A DNA stretch of 64,000 nucleotides from Hydrangea macrophylla (taxonomy: Eukaryota; Streptophyta; Magnoliopsida; Cornales; Hydrangeaceae), in assembly GCA_033977485.1 (NCBI GenBank), contig CM066991.1, positions 130,033,999 to 130,097,998 on the forward strand. The letters run 5' to 3'. The notes beneath the pieces are model-generated. The model ran no database searches. It was given only the letters and a program-made list of their open reading frames with translations, and was not told where the DNA came from. The position numbers and the translations under genes are program-made. Below are positions 10,901 to 20,752 of the stretch, piece after piece; within the stretch, counting starts at the first letter, position 1, and every line of letters starts with the position of its first letter.

Positions 10901-13900
10901 CGTAAAATAGGACGATTATTTGAACTGAACAATCTCCATATTCCATCTCACTTCATTTCACCAACTCAAGCTGCAGCGTCAGTATCGTCCACCTCACCTT
11001 TTCACCTTTGGCCCTCTCGTTTAGGTCATGTTTCGCTAAGTCAGTTAAAATCCTTAGTGTCAAGTGGTCAGTTAGGTTCAATTAAAGTCGAAAATGTTGA
11101 TTGTTTACCTTGTCAACTTGCTAAACAACCAGCTTTACCATTTAATAACAGTGATTCTGTTTCCTCTGCACCTTTTGATTTAATTCACTCTGATGTTTGG
11201 GGTCCCTCTCCAACTGTCACAATGGGAGGATCTAGATATTATGTAATCTTTGTCGATGATTTTTCACGATACACTTGGCTATATCTAATGAAAAATCGAT
11301 CTGAATTACCCCAGATTTACTTTGATTTTGCTAACATGATCAAAACTCAATTTTCTTGCAATATCAAAGTGTTTCGAGCTGATAATGCCCAAGAATACAA
11401 AGAAAAAGGTGTTCTAAATTTTCTTCGCCAGCATGGCACTCTTCCCCATCGTTCCTGTCCAGGCACCTCCCAACAAAATGGGAGAGCCGAACGTAAACAC
11501 CGTCATATTCTTAATACTGTTCGAGCTCTTCTCACATCTGCTTCATGTCCTGAACAATTTTGGGGAGAGGCTGCCCTCACTGCCATTTACACCATGAACC
11601 GTATCCCTTCTCCCACTACTGAAAATCAGTCACCATATGAGCGTCTATATAACCATCCTCCTAACTATACAACCCTTAAAGTCTTTGGTTCTGCCTGCTT
11701 TGTCTTACTACAGCCACATGAGCGCACAAAACTAGAATCTCGAGCTCGTTTATGTTGTTTCTTGGGGTATGGTATTGAACACAAAGGCTATCGATGTTGG
11801 GACCCTTACTCCAAACGTCTTCGTGTGTCTCGTCATGTTGTCTTCTGGGAACACAAAATGTTCTCATCCATGTCCCAGTTTCATCTATCTCCTGCCAGTA
11901 CTCCTTTCTACTTCACTGACCCCTTAGTAGATCTATTTCCTGACACCCCTGATATAAGTTCTCACTCTGAATCAGCAACTTTGCCTGCCCCTCTACCCAC
12001 ATCCACATCTACAGACACTTCATCTGATTTGTCCACCACAGTCTCTACTGAACTGTCTGCTCCATCTGATGGGTCTGCATCAGACCCTGACCCTCTTCCT
12101 AGACGTAGCGACCGAGTAAAAGCTCCTCCAATTCATCTTCGGGATTACCACTGTTTTTCTACAATTCTCTCTCACCATGAGCCTCAATCTTACCATGAGG
12201 CCAATTCTAATCCTCTTTGGCGGAAAGCAATGGATGATGAATTGCAGGCACTTGAACAAAATCACACATGGGATTTGGTGGACTTGCCAAGTGGCAAGAA
12301 TGCTATGGGATGTAAGTGGGTTTACAAGATCAAAACTCACTCAGATGGATCCATTGATCGCTACAAAGCGCGCCTAGTAGCCAAGGGCTTTACCCAGGAG
12401 TATGGGATTGATTATGAGGAAACATTTGCCCCTGTTGCTCGTCTCACCTCTGTTCGCAGCCTCATTGCAGTTGCTGCTGTTCGCCGTTGGGACTTATTCC
12501 AAATGGATGTCAAAAATGCCTTCCTCAATGGTGACCTCACTGAAGAAGTTTATATGCGTCCTCCTCCTGGTTATCATCATCATCCTCATCAAGTTTGCAA
12601 GCTCCGTCGAGCTCTATATGGTCTCAAGCAAGCTCCTCGGGCTTGGTTTGCAAAGTTCAGCACCATTGTTGAGCGCTTTGGGTTCACAGGCAGCTCATAT
12701 GATTCAGCTCTTTTCATCCGCAAAACTGACCGGGGCATTATTCTACTTCTCCTCTATGTGGATGACATGATTATCACAGGAGATGATACATCTGGAATCT
12801 TGGATCTCAAAACCCATCTCAGCCAACATGTTGAAATGAAAGATCTCGGCAAACTTAACTATTTTCTGGGCCTTGCGATCAATTCCAGTTCCGACGGATA
12901 TTATCTCTCTCAAGCCAAGTATGCCTCAGACTTGCTTACACGGGCAGGACTTACAGACAGCAAGACTAGTACCACTCCTCTCGAGCCTAACTTTAGGCTT
13001 ACTCCTATGGATGGTATACCCTTGGATGATCCTACTCTATATCGTCAGCTTGTTGGGAGTCTCGTTTATCTGACAGTTACTAGACCTGATATCTCCTATG
13101 CTGTCCATATTGTGAGCCAATTTCTATCTGCTCCTCGTTCTCCTCATTATGCAGCAGTTCTCCGCATTCTCAGGTACATCAAAGGGACCTTATTTCACGG
13201 TCTCCACTTCTCTGCTCACTCCTCTCTTGAGCTACGTGCCTACTCAGATGCAGACTGGGCAGGAGATCCTACTGATCGTCGTTCCACCACTGGGTATTGC
13301 TTCTTCTTGGGTGACTCTCTTATCTCCTGGCGCAGTAAGAAGCAAACTGTTGTTGCCCGATCTAGTACAGAAGCTGAATATCGTGCCCTTGCTGATACCA
13401 CTCAGGAACTTCTCTGGCTACGCTGGTTACTTGAGGACATGGGGGTCAATCATCCAACAGCTACAATCATCAGTTGTGACAACCAAAGTGCCATTCAAAT
13501 TGCTCACAATGATGTCTTCCATGAACGTACAAAACACATTGAGATCGATTGTCATTTTGTTCGTCATCATATTTCTTGTGGTACGATTCGACTTAACTCA
13601 GTCTCCTCCATCGACCAGACTGCTGACGTATTCACCAAAGCTCATCCACCGGGACGTCTTCAGGATTTAGTTTTCAAACTCAAGTTGGTTTCCATTCTAC
13701 CACCTTGAGTTTGAGGGGGGCTGTTAGAATAATATTAGAATATTTGTCTACATTCTTGTACCTATTGTATCTTACTACACTTACTGTCTAGATACATTGT
13801 ACTACCAATTGTACTACTAGTTGTACTACTAGCCTAGGTACTTTTCTTTCCCTTTTAGGATTCTCTCTTGGCCTATATAAAGGCTACTCATTGTAAGGTT

Positions 13901-14644
13901 TCATCACACCATTCAATACATAATTCATAGTATTGTCTCACTCTCTCTCCCTCTCTCTTATATATTCTAACAATAATAATAATAAAATACTCCACATTGT
14001 AAATTTATTAAACTAGTGAACTTTATTTTAACAAAATTTCATACAGATGACAGATGTTTATTACTATAATTATAGGACACCCAACATAGCTGAGCTTGGA
14101 TATACTCAGCTCGGTGGATTATGCAATTGAGCTTGGACCATATAAGCTCAAAATTGGTTGTCTCTGATTGGTAAAAAATATAAACCCAAGCTTGAGTTAT
14201 ATCCTTGAACAGCTAAATTTATTTGCAACTGAAAACACCATTACAACAATTTCCAAAACTTAACATTACTCCAACAACTTAATCAAAAAAAAAAAAAAAT
14301 TGTGAAGTCCGTCCACAAATGCTTCATTTCTTCAGAACAAAAGCAAAAACGAACCACCACAAAAACAAGGGATAAACAAAATTACCTTTGATGAAGATTC
14401 TGGTGGAAGGAGCTTTATCGTCCTCCTCGATCGAAGAGCTCGAACTTACGAAACAATTGGACCTTCGAAGTAATGGTTTTATAAGATTGGATGATGCAGA
14501 ACTTGAATTTTCTGAAATCTTTGATATGGGTTTTATCAATATTTGGGTTTCTGATACCAAACCTTTTGAATTTGCAAAATTTTTGTGGGATCGAACAGAG
14601 GGAATGGAAGATGTGAAAACCGAGTGGAAGTGGAACAGAGCCAT
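7955..14644 (-). CDS. Organelle-type single-RRM RNA-binding protein (4 exons, 173 aa)
   Basis: Exons on the minus strand are 14386-14644, 9100-9168, 8134-8240 and 7955-8041. All junctions are GT/AG, intron phases match (1, 1, 0) and the joined frame is 522 bases. Residues 1-75 are Ser-rich, basic and almost free of acidic residues until the EEDD near 72, as expected of a plastid or mitochondrial transit peptide. The RRM follows: RNP-2 is RIFIKGL (about 82-88) and RNP-1 is GFGYVWF (about 123-129), with Leu where a Lys/Arg usually precedes the Gly. The C-terminus is short and basic (GSGKRRAKAALYKF). The layout matches small plant organelle RRM proteins, which act in RNA editing, splicing or stability; the exact role is unknown. 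Intron 1 is 5.2 kb because a Copia element is inserted; without it, it would be about 0.83 kb. The first ATG was chosen because it opens the transit-peptide frame. Whether transcripts still splice across the insert cannot be seen. Confidence 0.85.
9595..9845 (+). repeat. 5' LTR of the Copia element
   Basis: Runs from TGTTAGAATAATA to ATATTCTAACA. It contains a TATATAAAG box at 9747-9755 and ends in a TC-rich tract. It is identical to the 3' LTR except for one base. Confidence 0.97.
9846..9860 (+). other. Primer-binding site complementary to initiator tRNA-Met
   Basis: TGGTATCAGAGC directly follows the 5' LTR and is the standard plant Copia PBS matching the 3' end of tRNA-iMet. Confidence 0.9.
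9866..10249 (+). pseudogene. Gag remnant or leader of the Copia element
   Basis: Only about 430 bases separate the PBS from the zinc-knuckle codons, too few for the usual capsid part of Copia gag, which normally spans several hundred residues. A GTGGCCTCTTCCTCCTCC string at about 9870 looks like a Met-Ala-Ser-rich gag start in which ATG has become GTG, quickly followed by a stop; this is inference. The rest is a C-rich Pro/Ser-coding repeat in a different frame from pol. An internal deletion is the simplest explanation. Confidence 0.55.
10250..13708 (+). CDS. Copia Gag C-terminus-Pol polyprotein (1152 aa, intact frame)
   Basis: One uninterrupted frame encodes, in order: two zinc knuckles (residues 13-26, CX2CX4HX4C; 31-46, a CX2CX6HX4C variant); aspartic protease (DSG at 121-123); a pre-integrase His/Cys region (about 245-295); integrase with catalytic Asp in HSDVWG (about 315), Asp in RADNAQE (about 378) and Glu in NGRAERKH (about 413); reverse transcriptase (FAPVARL about 728, catalytic YVDDM about 836); and RNase H (SDADWAGD about 999, SSTEAEYRAL about 1040). 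All catalytic residues I can check are present. The first ATG lies just upstream of the zinc knuckle, so the frame may be a fragment of a longer original ORF. Without capsid it would depend on Gag from a relative to move. An overlapping Pro/Ser-rich frame at 9966-10634 is not considered coding. Confidence 0.95.
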   Translation: MLHIMEPLTNPSCRYCHKPGHILLHCPIRVCTFCHKRGPGHYLDDCNENPTRYSQDNRSRGCSSSSTAISTKGSSSSKSSTPSSISDSLLEDIIKRVLDHSDNTSPTALSVAPGTSSWFFDSGCCNHMTSDPTTFSTKYSTLNAPSIHTADGSRMNVSHIGQVSTTHTSLPDTYLIPKLTLNLISVGQLCELGLTVSFSNSGCLVQDPKMGQTLGTGRKIGRLFELNNLHIPSHFISPTQAAASVSSTSPFHLWPSRLGHVSLSQLKSLVSSGQLGSIKVENVDCLPCQLAKQPALPFNNSDSVSSAPFDLIHSDVWGPSPTVTMGGSRYYVIFVDDFSRYTWLYLMKNRSELPQIYFDFANMIKTQFSCNIKVFRADNAQEYKEKGVLNFLRQHGTLPHRSCPGTSQQNGRAERKHRHILNTVRALLTSASCPEQFWGEAALTAIYTMNRIPSPTTENQSPYERLYNHPPNYTTLKVFGSACFVLLQPHERTKLESRARLCCFLGYGIEHKGYRCWDPYSKRLRVSRHVVFWEHKMFSSMSQFHLSPASTPFYFTDPLVDLFPDTPDISSHSESATLPAPLPTSTSTDTSSDLSTTVSTELSAPSDGSASDPDPLPRRSDRVKAPPIHLRDYHCFSTILSHHEPQSYHEANSNPLWRKAMDDELQALEQNHTWDLVDLPSGKNAMGCKWVYKIKTHSDGSIDRYKARLVAKGFTQEYGIDYEETFAPVARLTSVRSLIAVAAVRRWDLFQMDVKNAFLNGDLTEEVYMRPPPGYHHHPHQVCKLRRALYGLKQAPRAWFAKFSTIVERFGFTGSSYDSALFIRKTDRGIILLLLYVDDMIITGDDTSGILDLKTHLSQHVEMKDLGKLNYFLGLAINSSSDGYYLSQAKYASDLLTRAGLTDSKTSTTPLEPNFRLTPMDGIPLDDPTLYRQLVGSLVYLTVTRPDISYAVHIVSQFLSAPRSPHYAAVLRILRYIKGTLFHGLHFSAHSSLELRAYSDADWAGDPTDRRSTTGYCFFLGDSLISWRSKKQTVVARSSTEAEYRALADTTQELLWLRWLLEDMGVNHPTATIISCDNQSAIQIAHNDVFHERTKHIEIDCHFVRHHISCGTIRLNSVSSIDQTADVFTKAHPPGRLQDLVFKLKLVSILPP
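13708..13721 (+). other. Polypurine tract of the Copia element
   Basis: GAGTTTGAGGGGGG lies immediately before the 3' LTR and overlaps the pol stop codon region; this is the usual plus-strand primer position. Confidence 0.85.
13722..13972 (+). repeat. 3' LTR of the Copia element
   Basis: 251 bp with the same ends as the 5' copy and one substitution. It is followed by the ATAAT target duplication. Confidence 0.97.
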
Positions 14645-14664
14645 TACAAGTTAAACCGTAGCTA

Positions 14665-15450
14665 CCAATTTGAACAGTGTTCTTCAGTATCATAATGAAC
14701 AAAATTACTCAAGTGTCCCTTTGAAAAAGGGGTTGTTTTGGGCAAGTTTAGTCCATGTCATCATAATAGACAGTTTGGGACTGCAGAACCGGTTCTGTGG
14801 TACTGGTACGTAGTGTTCAACAAGTTTAAGTATTTGGTTAGTGTTAATTTATTCATGCTTAGTCTAATAATTTTCTTAAAATTGTTTATTTATCAAAGTT
14901 ATAGTATTACATTGAATCTCACAAGAGCAAGATAAAAAGTGGAGACTTCGACTAAATTTGGACCAGTTTTAGACTTTCCCAAACAAACATACATGAGTAA
15001 CAAGATTATGTCTTTTTTTTTTTCTTCTTATTTTTTTTTTTTTTTTTGAGGTTAGTAACAAGATTGTGTTGATTTGACAAAGAATTTGTATAGAGAGTTA
15101 TTAGTTTGTGTGAGGTACTTATATACAAAAAAAAAAAAAATTGATACTTAACATTGTTAACAAACACTTAAATCTGTAAAACTTGTTAACTTATACACCC
15201 AAAACCACTTCTTTTGTTTTCCCAAACACCCTCTAATGCCCAAACTAAGGTGGCCATTACCCATTAGGCAGGCCGGTCTCAATATATTGGCCCAATTCCG
15301 GCCTGGCACTGGCGTACAGACGTTTAATACCTAGGCCAGGCCATATTCTCTTGTTTTAATAAATTTTTTTTTTTATAAATATGCTAAATAAACTGATAAG
15401 GGACTATTTAGGAAAGAATATAACACCTTTATATATATATATATATACGA
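14665..15450. other. Upstream region of the RRM gene; no other gene seen
   Basis: AT-rich sequence with T runs near 15012-15046 and A runs near 15128. A GGCC-rich patch near 15270-15350 looks like an old hAT-type fragment but no borders could be fixed. The promoter of the minus-strand RRM gene should lie in the first few hundred bases. Confidence 0.4.
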
Positions 15451-15452
15451 AA

Positions 15453-15625
15453 ATTCTATAAAGAGGGCGCACTCTATTTAGTAAAGAGAGGACATGTGTT
15501 TTGACCGTCAGATCATGTTTTCAATAAGGACAGTGTTGTCATTTCACAGTTTTTAAACATGATCCGACGGTCAAAACAGAGGCCCCCTCTTTAATAAAGA
15601 GAGGGCGCCCTCCTTAGACCCTGAC
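15453..15625. mobile_element. Foldback MITE set in an AT microsatellite
   Basis: TTTTGACCGTCAGATCATG on the left pairs with the block CATGATCCGACGGTCAAAA on the right, and the outer AAAGAGGGCGC/GCGCCCTC ends also pair, giving arms of about 60-70 bases. TATATA repeats flank both sides. No coding capacity. Confidence 0.7.
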
Positions 15626-16004
15626 AGTGTATATATATATATATACATTTTTATTCTTACTTGGATCCACACAGAATACACATATGCTTCACACATGCGC
15701 ACACACCGCAGTCCAACGGCCCAACCCCAAGCCCTTCAATGGTTAACAACAAAGCCCCAACAAAGTTCAATCATTCCGATTGACGTACATAACAGGAGGA
15801 AGAATAAAGAATCCCCCAAAGAGATTCGAACACACCACCTCTCCACTAGGTTCTGAGAAAGTGGTGCCAATGCCATCTGCCTTACAAGTGAGCGGAATCT
15901 ACAAATTCAAGTTTTATTACTCGAGAGTCCGTGAATCTTTTCACTATGACTAAATTTTTTTTTTTATAAATTTGCACCATATGATATAATCTAATGATTC
16001 AGGC

Positions 16005-16172
16005 TCCAGTGCGCACTGGGTGAACGCACTGGGTTTTTAAGTCTAAAAAAATTACAGGGCGCTCCACTGACCCGTGCCCCATCTTGCCACCCCGTTGACC
16101 CGCAATTTTATTAGGCTTAAAAATCCAGTGCGTTCACCCAGTGCGCTTACCCAGTGCGCACTAGAGCTGTGG
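16005..16172. mobile_element. Small foldback element with GTGCGCACTGGGTGAA ends
   Basis: CCAGTGCGCACTGGGTGAAC on the left is the inverse of the block around 16127-16165, and CACTGGGTTTTTAAG pairs with CTTAAAAATCCAGTG. Related hairpins lie at about 36057-36140 and 36243-36328, so it is a repeated family. Confidence 0.7.
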
Positions 16173-16209
16173 ACTCATAATCTAATATATATATATATAT
16201 ATATATTCT

Positions 16210-17985
16210 AAAGAGGGCGCCTTCTTTCAACTCCACAAGTGCCATTCTATAAGGTGTCTTGGATACAGGTCTTGAGTCTGGCATAACCTCAATGGTGAAC
16301 TCAATTCCCTCTCAATAAATACATCTGGCAAGTCATCAGGAAATACTTCTGAGTATTCTCGCACTATCGAAATGCCTTCTACTTTCAACTCAGTCGTCGA
16401 AGTATTAATTACTGAATATAGAAATCCCTGACATCCCTTTTTCAATAAATTACCCGCTCGAATAGCTGAAATTAAGTACGGTGGCGCTATAACCCCTTAG
16501 AAACAAAAGTCCCCGTGCACCGATGATCGAAAATTTACTTCTTTCCGCTCACAATCTATCGTAGCTTGGTTGAGGGCTAACCAATCCATTCCTAGGATCA
16601 CATCAAAATGGTTCACCACCAACGGGATAAGATTTATAGTCATTAGTTTCTCGCCTAGTTGGATTTCATAGTTCTTGTATATCGTAGACGTCATTATCGA
16701 TTTACTAAGTGGTACGATAATAGAAAGTTCCTATCCTAGTGGCGTGGGCTTAACATTCAAATATTCAATGAAATCATGCGATACAAATGAATGCGTAGAT
16801 CCTAAGTCAGCAAGTATGCGTGCTAAGTGCGAACATACAAGCACCATACCTGAGACCACTGTCTCTGAAGCAGCCATGTCTCCTGGGTTCATCTGAAATG
16901 ACCTTCCTTGACGTCGCTCCATCCTTTATCCCCTATCGTTGGTCTGTCTAGGCTTTGAACCACTAGAAGCCATAGAACTAGCTCCTTGCTGAGGGCGCTT
17001 TCTCGGACACTGTGTGAATTGATATCCAAACATTCCACAATCATAGCACTTACCCCTCATATCAGGTGTAACACTTGTACAATTAGCTCCTTGAATTTTG
17101 TTCTGGAAATTTGTCATGAAACATCGACCAATGTGTGGTTGATTGCACAATGGACACAACGGTATATTACCTGTTGGCTTCCTGAACCCACTAAAACTAG
17201 AGTTTGAGCCTCTTTGCAAATGGCCACTTGAAAGACCCGCCGTAGTTCCTGTCATGACCCTCGTGGTTTCTCTTCCCTTGTTGGCCTTGCTAATTTTTCC
17301 TTGATCTCTTCATATGACTTTCGGCTACAAGTGCCGTTTGTTGTACTGCGGCAATAGTCGAGTGCTCATAGGTTTCTACTCTCAGTCAGATATTATCTTT
17401 CAACCCATCCTCGTACTTTTTTGCTATGTCTTCCTCTGTCAACACAAACCCTTTTCCAAACCTCAACAAAGCGTTATACCTTGAAGTGTACTCCATCACA
17501 GTTATATCCCATTGTCGAAGATTATCGAACTCTCTCTTCTTCGCATTAAGGGCAACCCTTGGAAAGAATCGTCGATTGAACTCCACTTTGAATCCCTCCC
17601 AAGTTATCGGTGCTCCCTGATCTAGGACGTTCACCCACCAATTTTGAGCCTCACCTCTAAGTATATCACTAGCGTTCTCAATCTTCTCCTTATCGGTCAT
17701 CGGAATAGATCGAAAAATTCTCTCCATATCCATAATCCAATGCTCTACTAAAGTTGTATCAAAAGTTCCATGATACTATGTCGGCTTCTTCCTTGCAAAT
17801 TGTTCTGACACAGACCTCATACCCCAGTTCTCAGGAATTGGCACCACAGTTATCAGTGCTGGTTCAAACGGAGGCGTTGGAGGTAATCGCTTCGCTATAT
17901 TACTTATCATATCTCCCATGTTCCCCATCATTTCTGTCATTTCATTCATACGCCAGGTATGTGGTGATAATTCTCGGTCACCCAT
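16210..17985 (-). pseudogene. Ty3/Gypsy gag-protease pseudogene, truncated at the start of RT
   Basis: Read on the minus strand from 17985: a gag start (MGDRELS), the retrotransposon gag domain (GEAQNWW, FNRRFFP near 17500-17650), a CCHC-like knuckle in which the His is Tyr (CYDCGMFGYQFTQC, about 17015-17055), a protease with LADLGSTHSF where DSGATH is usual, then DVILGMDWL and the VREYSEVFPDDLP linker that precedes RT. It ends at PYRMALVELKE near 16212. At least one frameshift (between 17386 and 17255) and several stops break it, so it is dead. RT, RNase H, integrase and the second LTR are missing. Its 5' LTR and PBS adjoin at 18173 and beyond. The gag and LTR style suggests a Tekay/Del-like chromovirus, an inference. 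Confidence 0.9.
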
Positions 17986-18172
17986 GATTGTTCAACCTGT
18001 TAATCTCGATGCACAAACGCTATGCACGTACAACAATATCTGTAGCATGTATGTATGATAACATACATATGCACCAAACATCTCTACCATGTATGGATGC
18101 ACTCTAGAACATATGATAAATCACTCAACACTCCACTCGTCATCGAACATTCCCAAAGTTTTGTTGTCTCTA

Positions 18173-18184
18173 GCTTTGATACCA
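18173..18184 (-). other. Primer-binding site of the Ty3/Gypsy remnant
   Basis: On the minus strand this reads TGGTATCAAAGC, a one-base variant of the tRNA-iMet primer site, five bases inside the LTR end at 18190. Confidence 0.75.
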
Positions 18185-18365
18185 ATAAATGTCACGACCC
18201 ATCTCGCTACGCGCGAAAATAGGACTCGTAGCACGCCATCAAGGTTTATCCAGTTCCTTTAAAGTAAATAGCAGCGAAAAACATAAGTAAAATCCTTTAA
18301 AATCAGAGTTAGATAAAGTTTGGCCAATTGGAACGCATCCAAAAGAATTCATTTTGAAATACAGA

Positions 18366-18472
18366 GATCCAGTCGACTAATAGAGGGTCCGGTCGACTGG
18401 AGGTTCAAAACAGAATGTAAGAAAAGTTTTCCAGCCTGTCTAGTCGACTGTGTCAGGGACTCAGTCGACTGG
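18366..18472. repeat. AGTCGACT palindrome cluster (left part)
   Basis: CAGTCGACTA, GGTCGACTGG, TAGTCGACTG and CAGTCGACTGG occur here. The cluster continues at 19550-19725 beyond the inserted solo LTR with further CAGTCGAYTG copies. Confidence 0.85.
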
Positions 18473-19528
18473 TGTCACGCCCCGAAAATTCACTACCCAA
18501 AATAAAAGAAATATTTACATTAAAATTGCAAATAGTCAAGTGTATTTTAAAACAACAAAAATAATTACACTTGAGTGCCCAAAATTACAAATAAATTCAT
18601 TTACACGGTTAGGACCCAAATAACTCAAATCCACATGGTACTCTAATGTGCTCCAATATGACTGCTACCAATGGTACCTGCATCTAAAATAACACACGGG
18701 GAAGTATACAATATGACAGGAATAATAAAGGCTCAAAAGTACAATAAACAACCACGACGGATCAAATAAAATAGATCAATCACTCAACCCACCCGTTCAC
18801 ACAATTTACCCGCTCACCCACAAAAGCATCATACTAGGTTCCTCTTGGTAACATAGCAATAAGAGACACCAACCTCACCTCACCCGTCACCATTCCTCGG
18901 TCCTTGAGGCCTGTTGGATCTTGGTAGGTGCTCATTGCTCATATACCCTTTAGTCCCATAGCACTTAACCAAAATAATATATTAATATAATTTAACCAAA
19001 AAGACATGGATTCCAATAAAAATACAACATAAGCAAAGATAGTACAAATAGGGATGACAACCCCGTATCTCAAAAAATAGTGTTAATCAATTTCTCCACT
19101 CTCTTAATATATATGGTTGTGCGAGTATATAAATAACTCTCTATGTGTGTGTAAAATGAATATATATATATATATATATATGCCGAGAGAGAGACAGTAG
19201 AGAGGCAGTGAGTTGAGAGTTGAGAGTTATGAGTTTGTGTTGGGGGGTAGGTATGTATATATAGAATTGTTTTACTTGCCCCTTACTCCCAAGCACACAC
19301 TACACACTCAAACACACACTGAAACACACGCATACACTCACTGCACAAGCTAAAATAATTGGGCTCCAAGTAACTTCATGGGAGTTTATCCCATGTGGTT
19401 ACTCACATGACCACGCACACACACAGGTAAAAATTATACTGTTAAAAATCTCAAACTGGTATGTTTTCTAATGAAAATAAATATATGTTTTACATTTAAA
19501 ATACGTTTTAAATTTTCGGGTCACTACA
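18473..19528. mobile_element. Solo LTR, 1056 bp, TSD ACTGG
   Basis: Begins TGTCACGCCCCGAAAATT and ends AATTTTCGGGTCACTACA, with nearly perfect inverted ends. Direct repeat ACTGG flanks it at 18468-18472 and 19529-19533. The insertion falls inside the AGTCGACTGG palindrome cluster of the host LTR. No coding sequence inside. Confidence 0.92.
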
Positions 19529-20437
19529 ACTGGGGCCTCAATTTTTCAGTCGTTTGGTGCTTTGTCCAGTCGATTGGACACTATGCATGCAGAATGTCCT
19601 CTTTTCGTGCAGAGACCAGTCGATTGAAATCATCTTCAGTCGACTGAAGCCTTTCGAAACTAAAGGGATTCTTGCTGAAACACAAGGGTCCAGTTGACTG
19701 AACCAGGGATCAGTCGACTGATTTATGGTAGAAAAGCCCAATCTGCAGCAATCCCAAATTAAGGTTCTTCCAACCAATTCCCAACATGAACACAACTATG
19801 ATTCACGAGTCCAAACATACGACGAGAGTTTAAACATATTACAATACTACAATCTCTCCCAAGATTCCAAACTAAACACGTTGCGAATTCAAAGTTCTTA
19901 TTACAAGTTTAGAAAGAACCCAAAAGTATAAACAAATGTGATTCCCCCGGCATTCTTCGCCCTCACTCTTCTCGCTTCTTCTTGCCCTTTTTATTTTCAC
20001 CTACAATGGAGGAAATATCCACTGCTTAGCTATATGCTGAGTGTACATGTCACACCCCCAACCCGTCTTGGGTGAGTTGGGACACGTGTAACAAGACTAC
20101 ACGTCAAAACACCCTTAATTCACTAAGAAAAATATGGATTAGACCTCATTAAACAGCCCCGTTGACACAAAATAGACCCAAGGGCAAAATGATTATTAAT
20201 AAATGATTCGTGTCCAATATTGCATTCTTAACTTCATGATTTTGCCCTTATTGGACACAAATTATCACTTATATTGGGAGATTTAATGGATAAATTGTAC
20301 TTTTGTTGTTCTTGTTGTTGTTCACTTATTGCTAATAAAAATCTCTTTCTTGTAGTGTTTGGGGACTTGTTCAAAGTGAGAACCAACTCCGTTTGGTTCT
20401 TTTATCATAAAAAGGGAAAGGAAAGAATTCCAGCAAA

Positions 20438-20695
20438 GGCGGATCGATCCGGCCCTATGAGCGGATTGATCCGTGGGTTCTTGAGGATCTTGGTATTAGT
20501 TTCAAAAGATGCGGATCGATCCGGCCTTTTGAGCGGATCGATCCGCGATTCCGAAGGAACACTCTGCCAGAAAAATCCCAAGATGGATCGATCCGCCCCA
20601 ATGAAGGGATCGATCCGCGACTTTTCTAAGAGATATCAACTGCCCAAATGAAAGGTGGATCGATCCGCCCCAAAGAAGGGATCGATCCGCGGCTG
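20438..20695. repeat. Cluster of GGATCGATCC palindromes
   Basis: Eight copies occur at about 20441, 20463, 20513, 20533, 20583, 20608, 20656 and 20680, arranged as four pairs with roughly 20-25 bases inside a pair and 50 between pairs. One copy extends to the 14-bp perfect palindrome GCGGATCGATCCGC. The cluster lies 50-300 bases upstream of the LTR TATA box. Confidence 0.9.
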
Positions 20696-20743
20696 CAGTT
20701 TTTCCCCTTTTTATTTACAAGTTTGCCATTTTTGTGTTTTTTG

Positions 20744-20752
20744 TATAAATAG
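20744..20752 (+). promoter_or_regulatory. TATA box of the nested LTR
   Basis: TATAAATAG lies downstream of the palindrome cluster and upstream of a TC-rich leader, the expected U3/R layout. Confidence 0.6.

Larger units (their letters stand above)
9595..13972 (+). mobile_element. Young Copia LTR retrotransposon in intron 1 of the RRM gene
   Basis: The element has 251-bp LTRs with TGTTAG...TAACA ends, a PBS, an intact pol frame, a purine tract and a 5-bp target duplication ATAAT at 9590-9594 and 13973-13977. The two LTRs differ at a single base (GTTG versus ATTG context near 9684/13811), so insertion is recent. It is oriented opposite to the host gene. Total length 4378 bp is short for a plant Copia because most of gag is missing. 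Protease motif WFFDSGCCNHM resembles Ale/Retrofit-type elements, an inference from motif only. Confidence 0.97.

Noticed and set aside
11676..13670. Several frames inside the Copia pol region on both strands
   Set aside because: Shadows of the intact 1152-codon pol frame.
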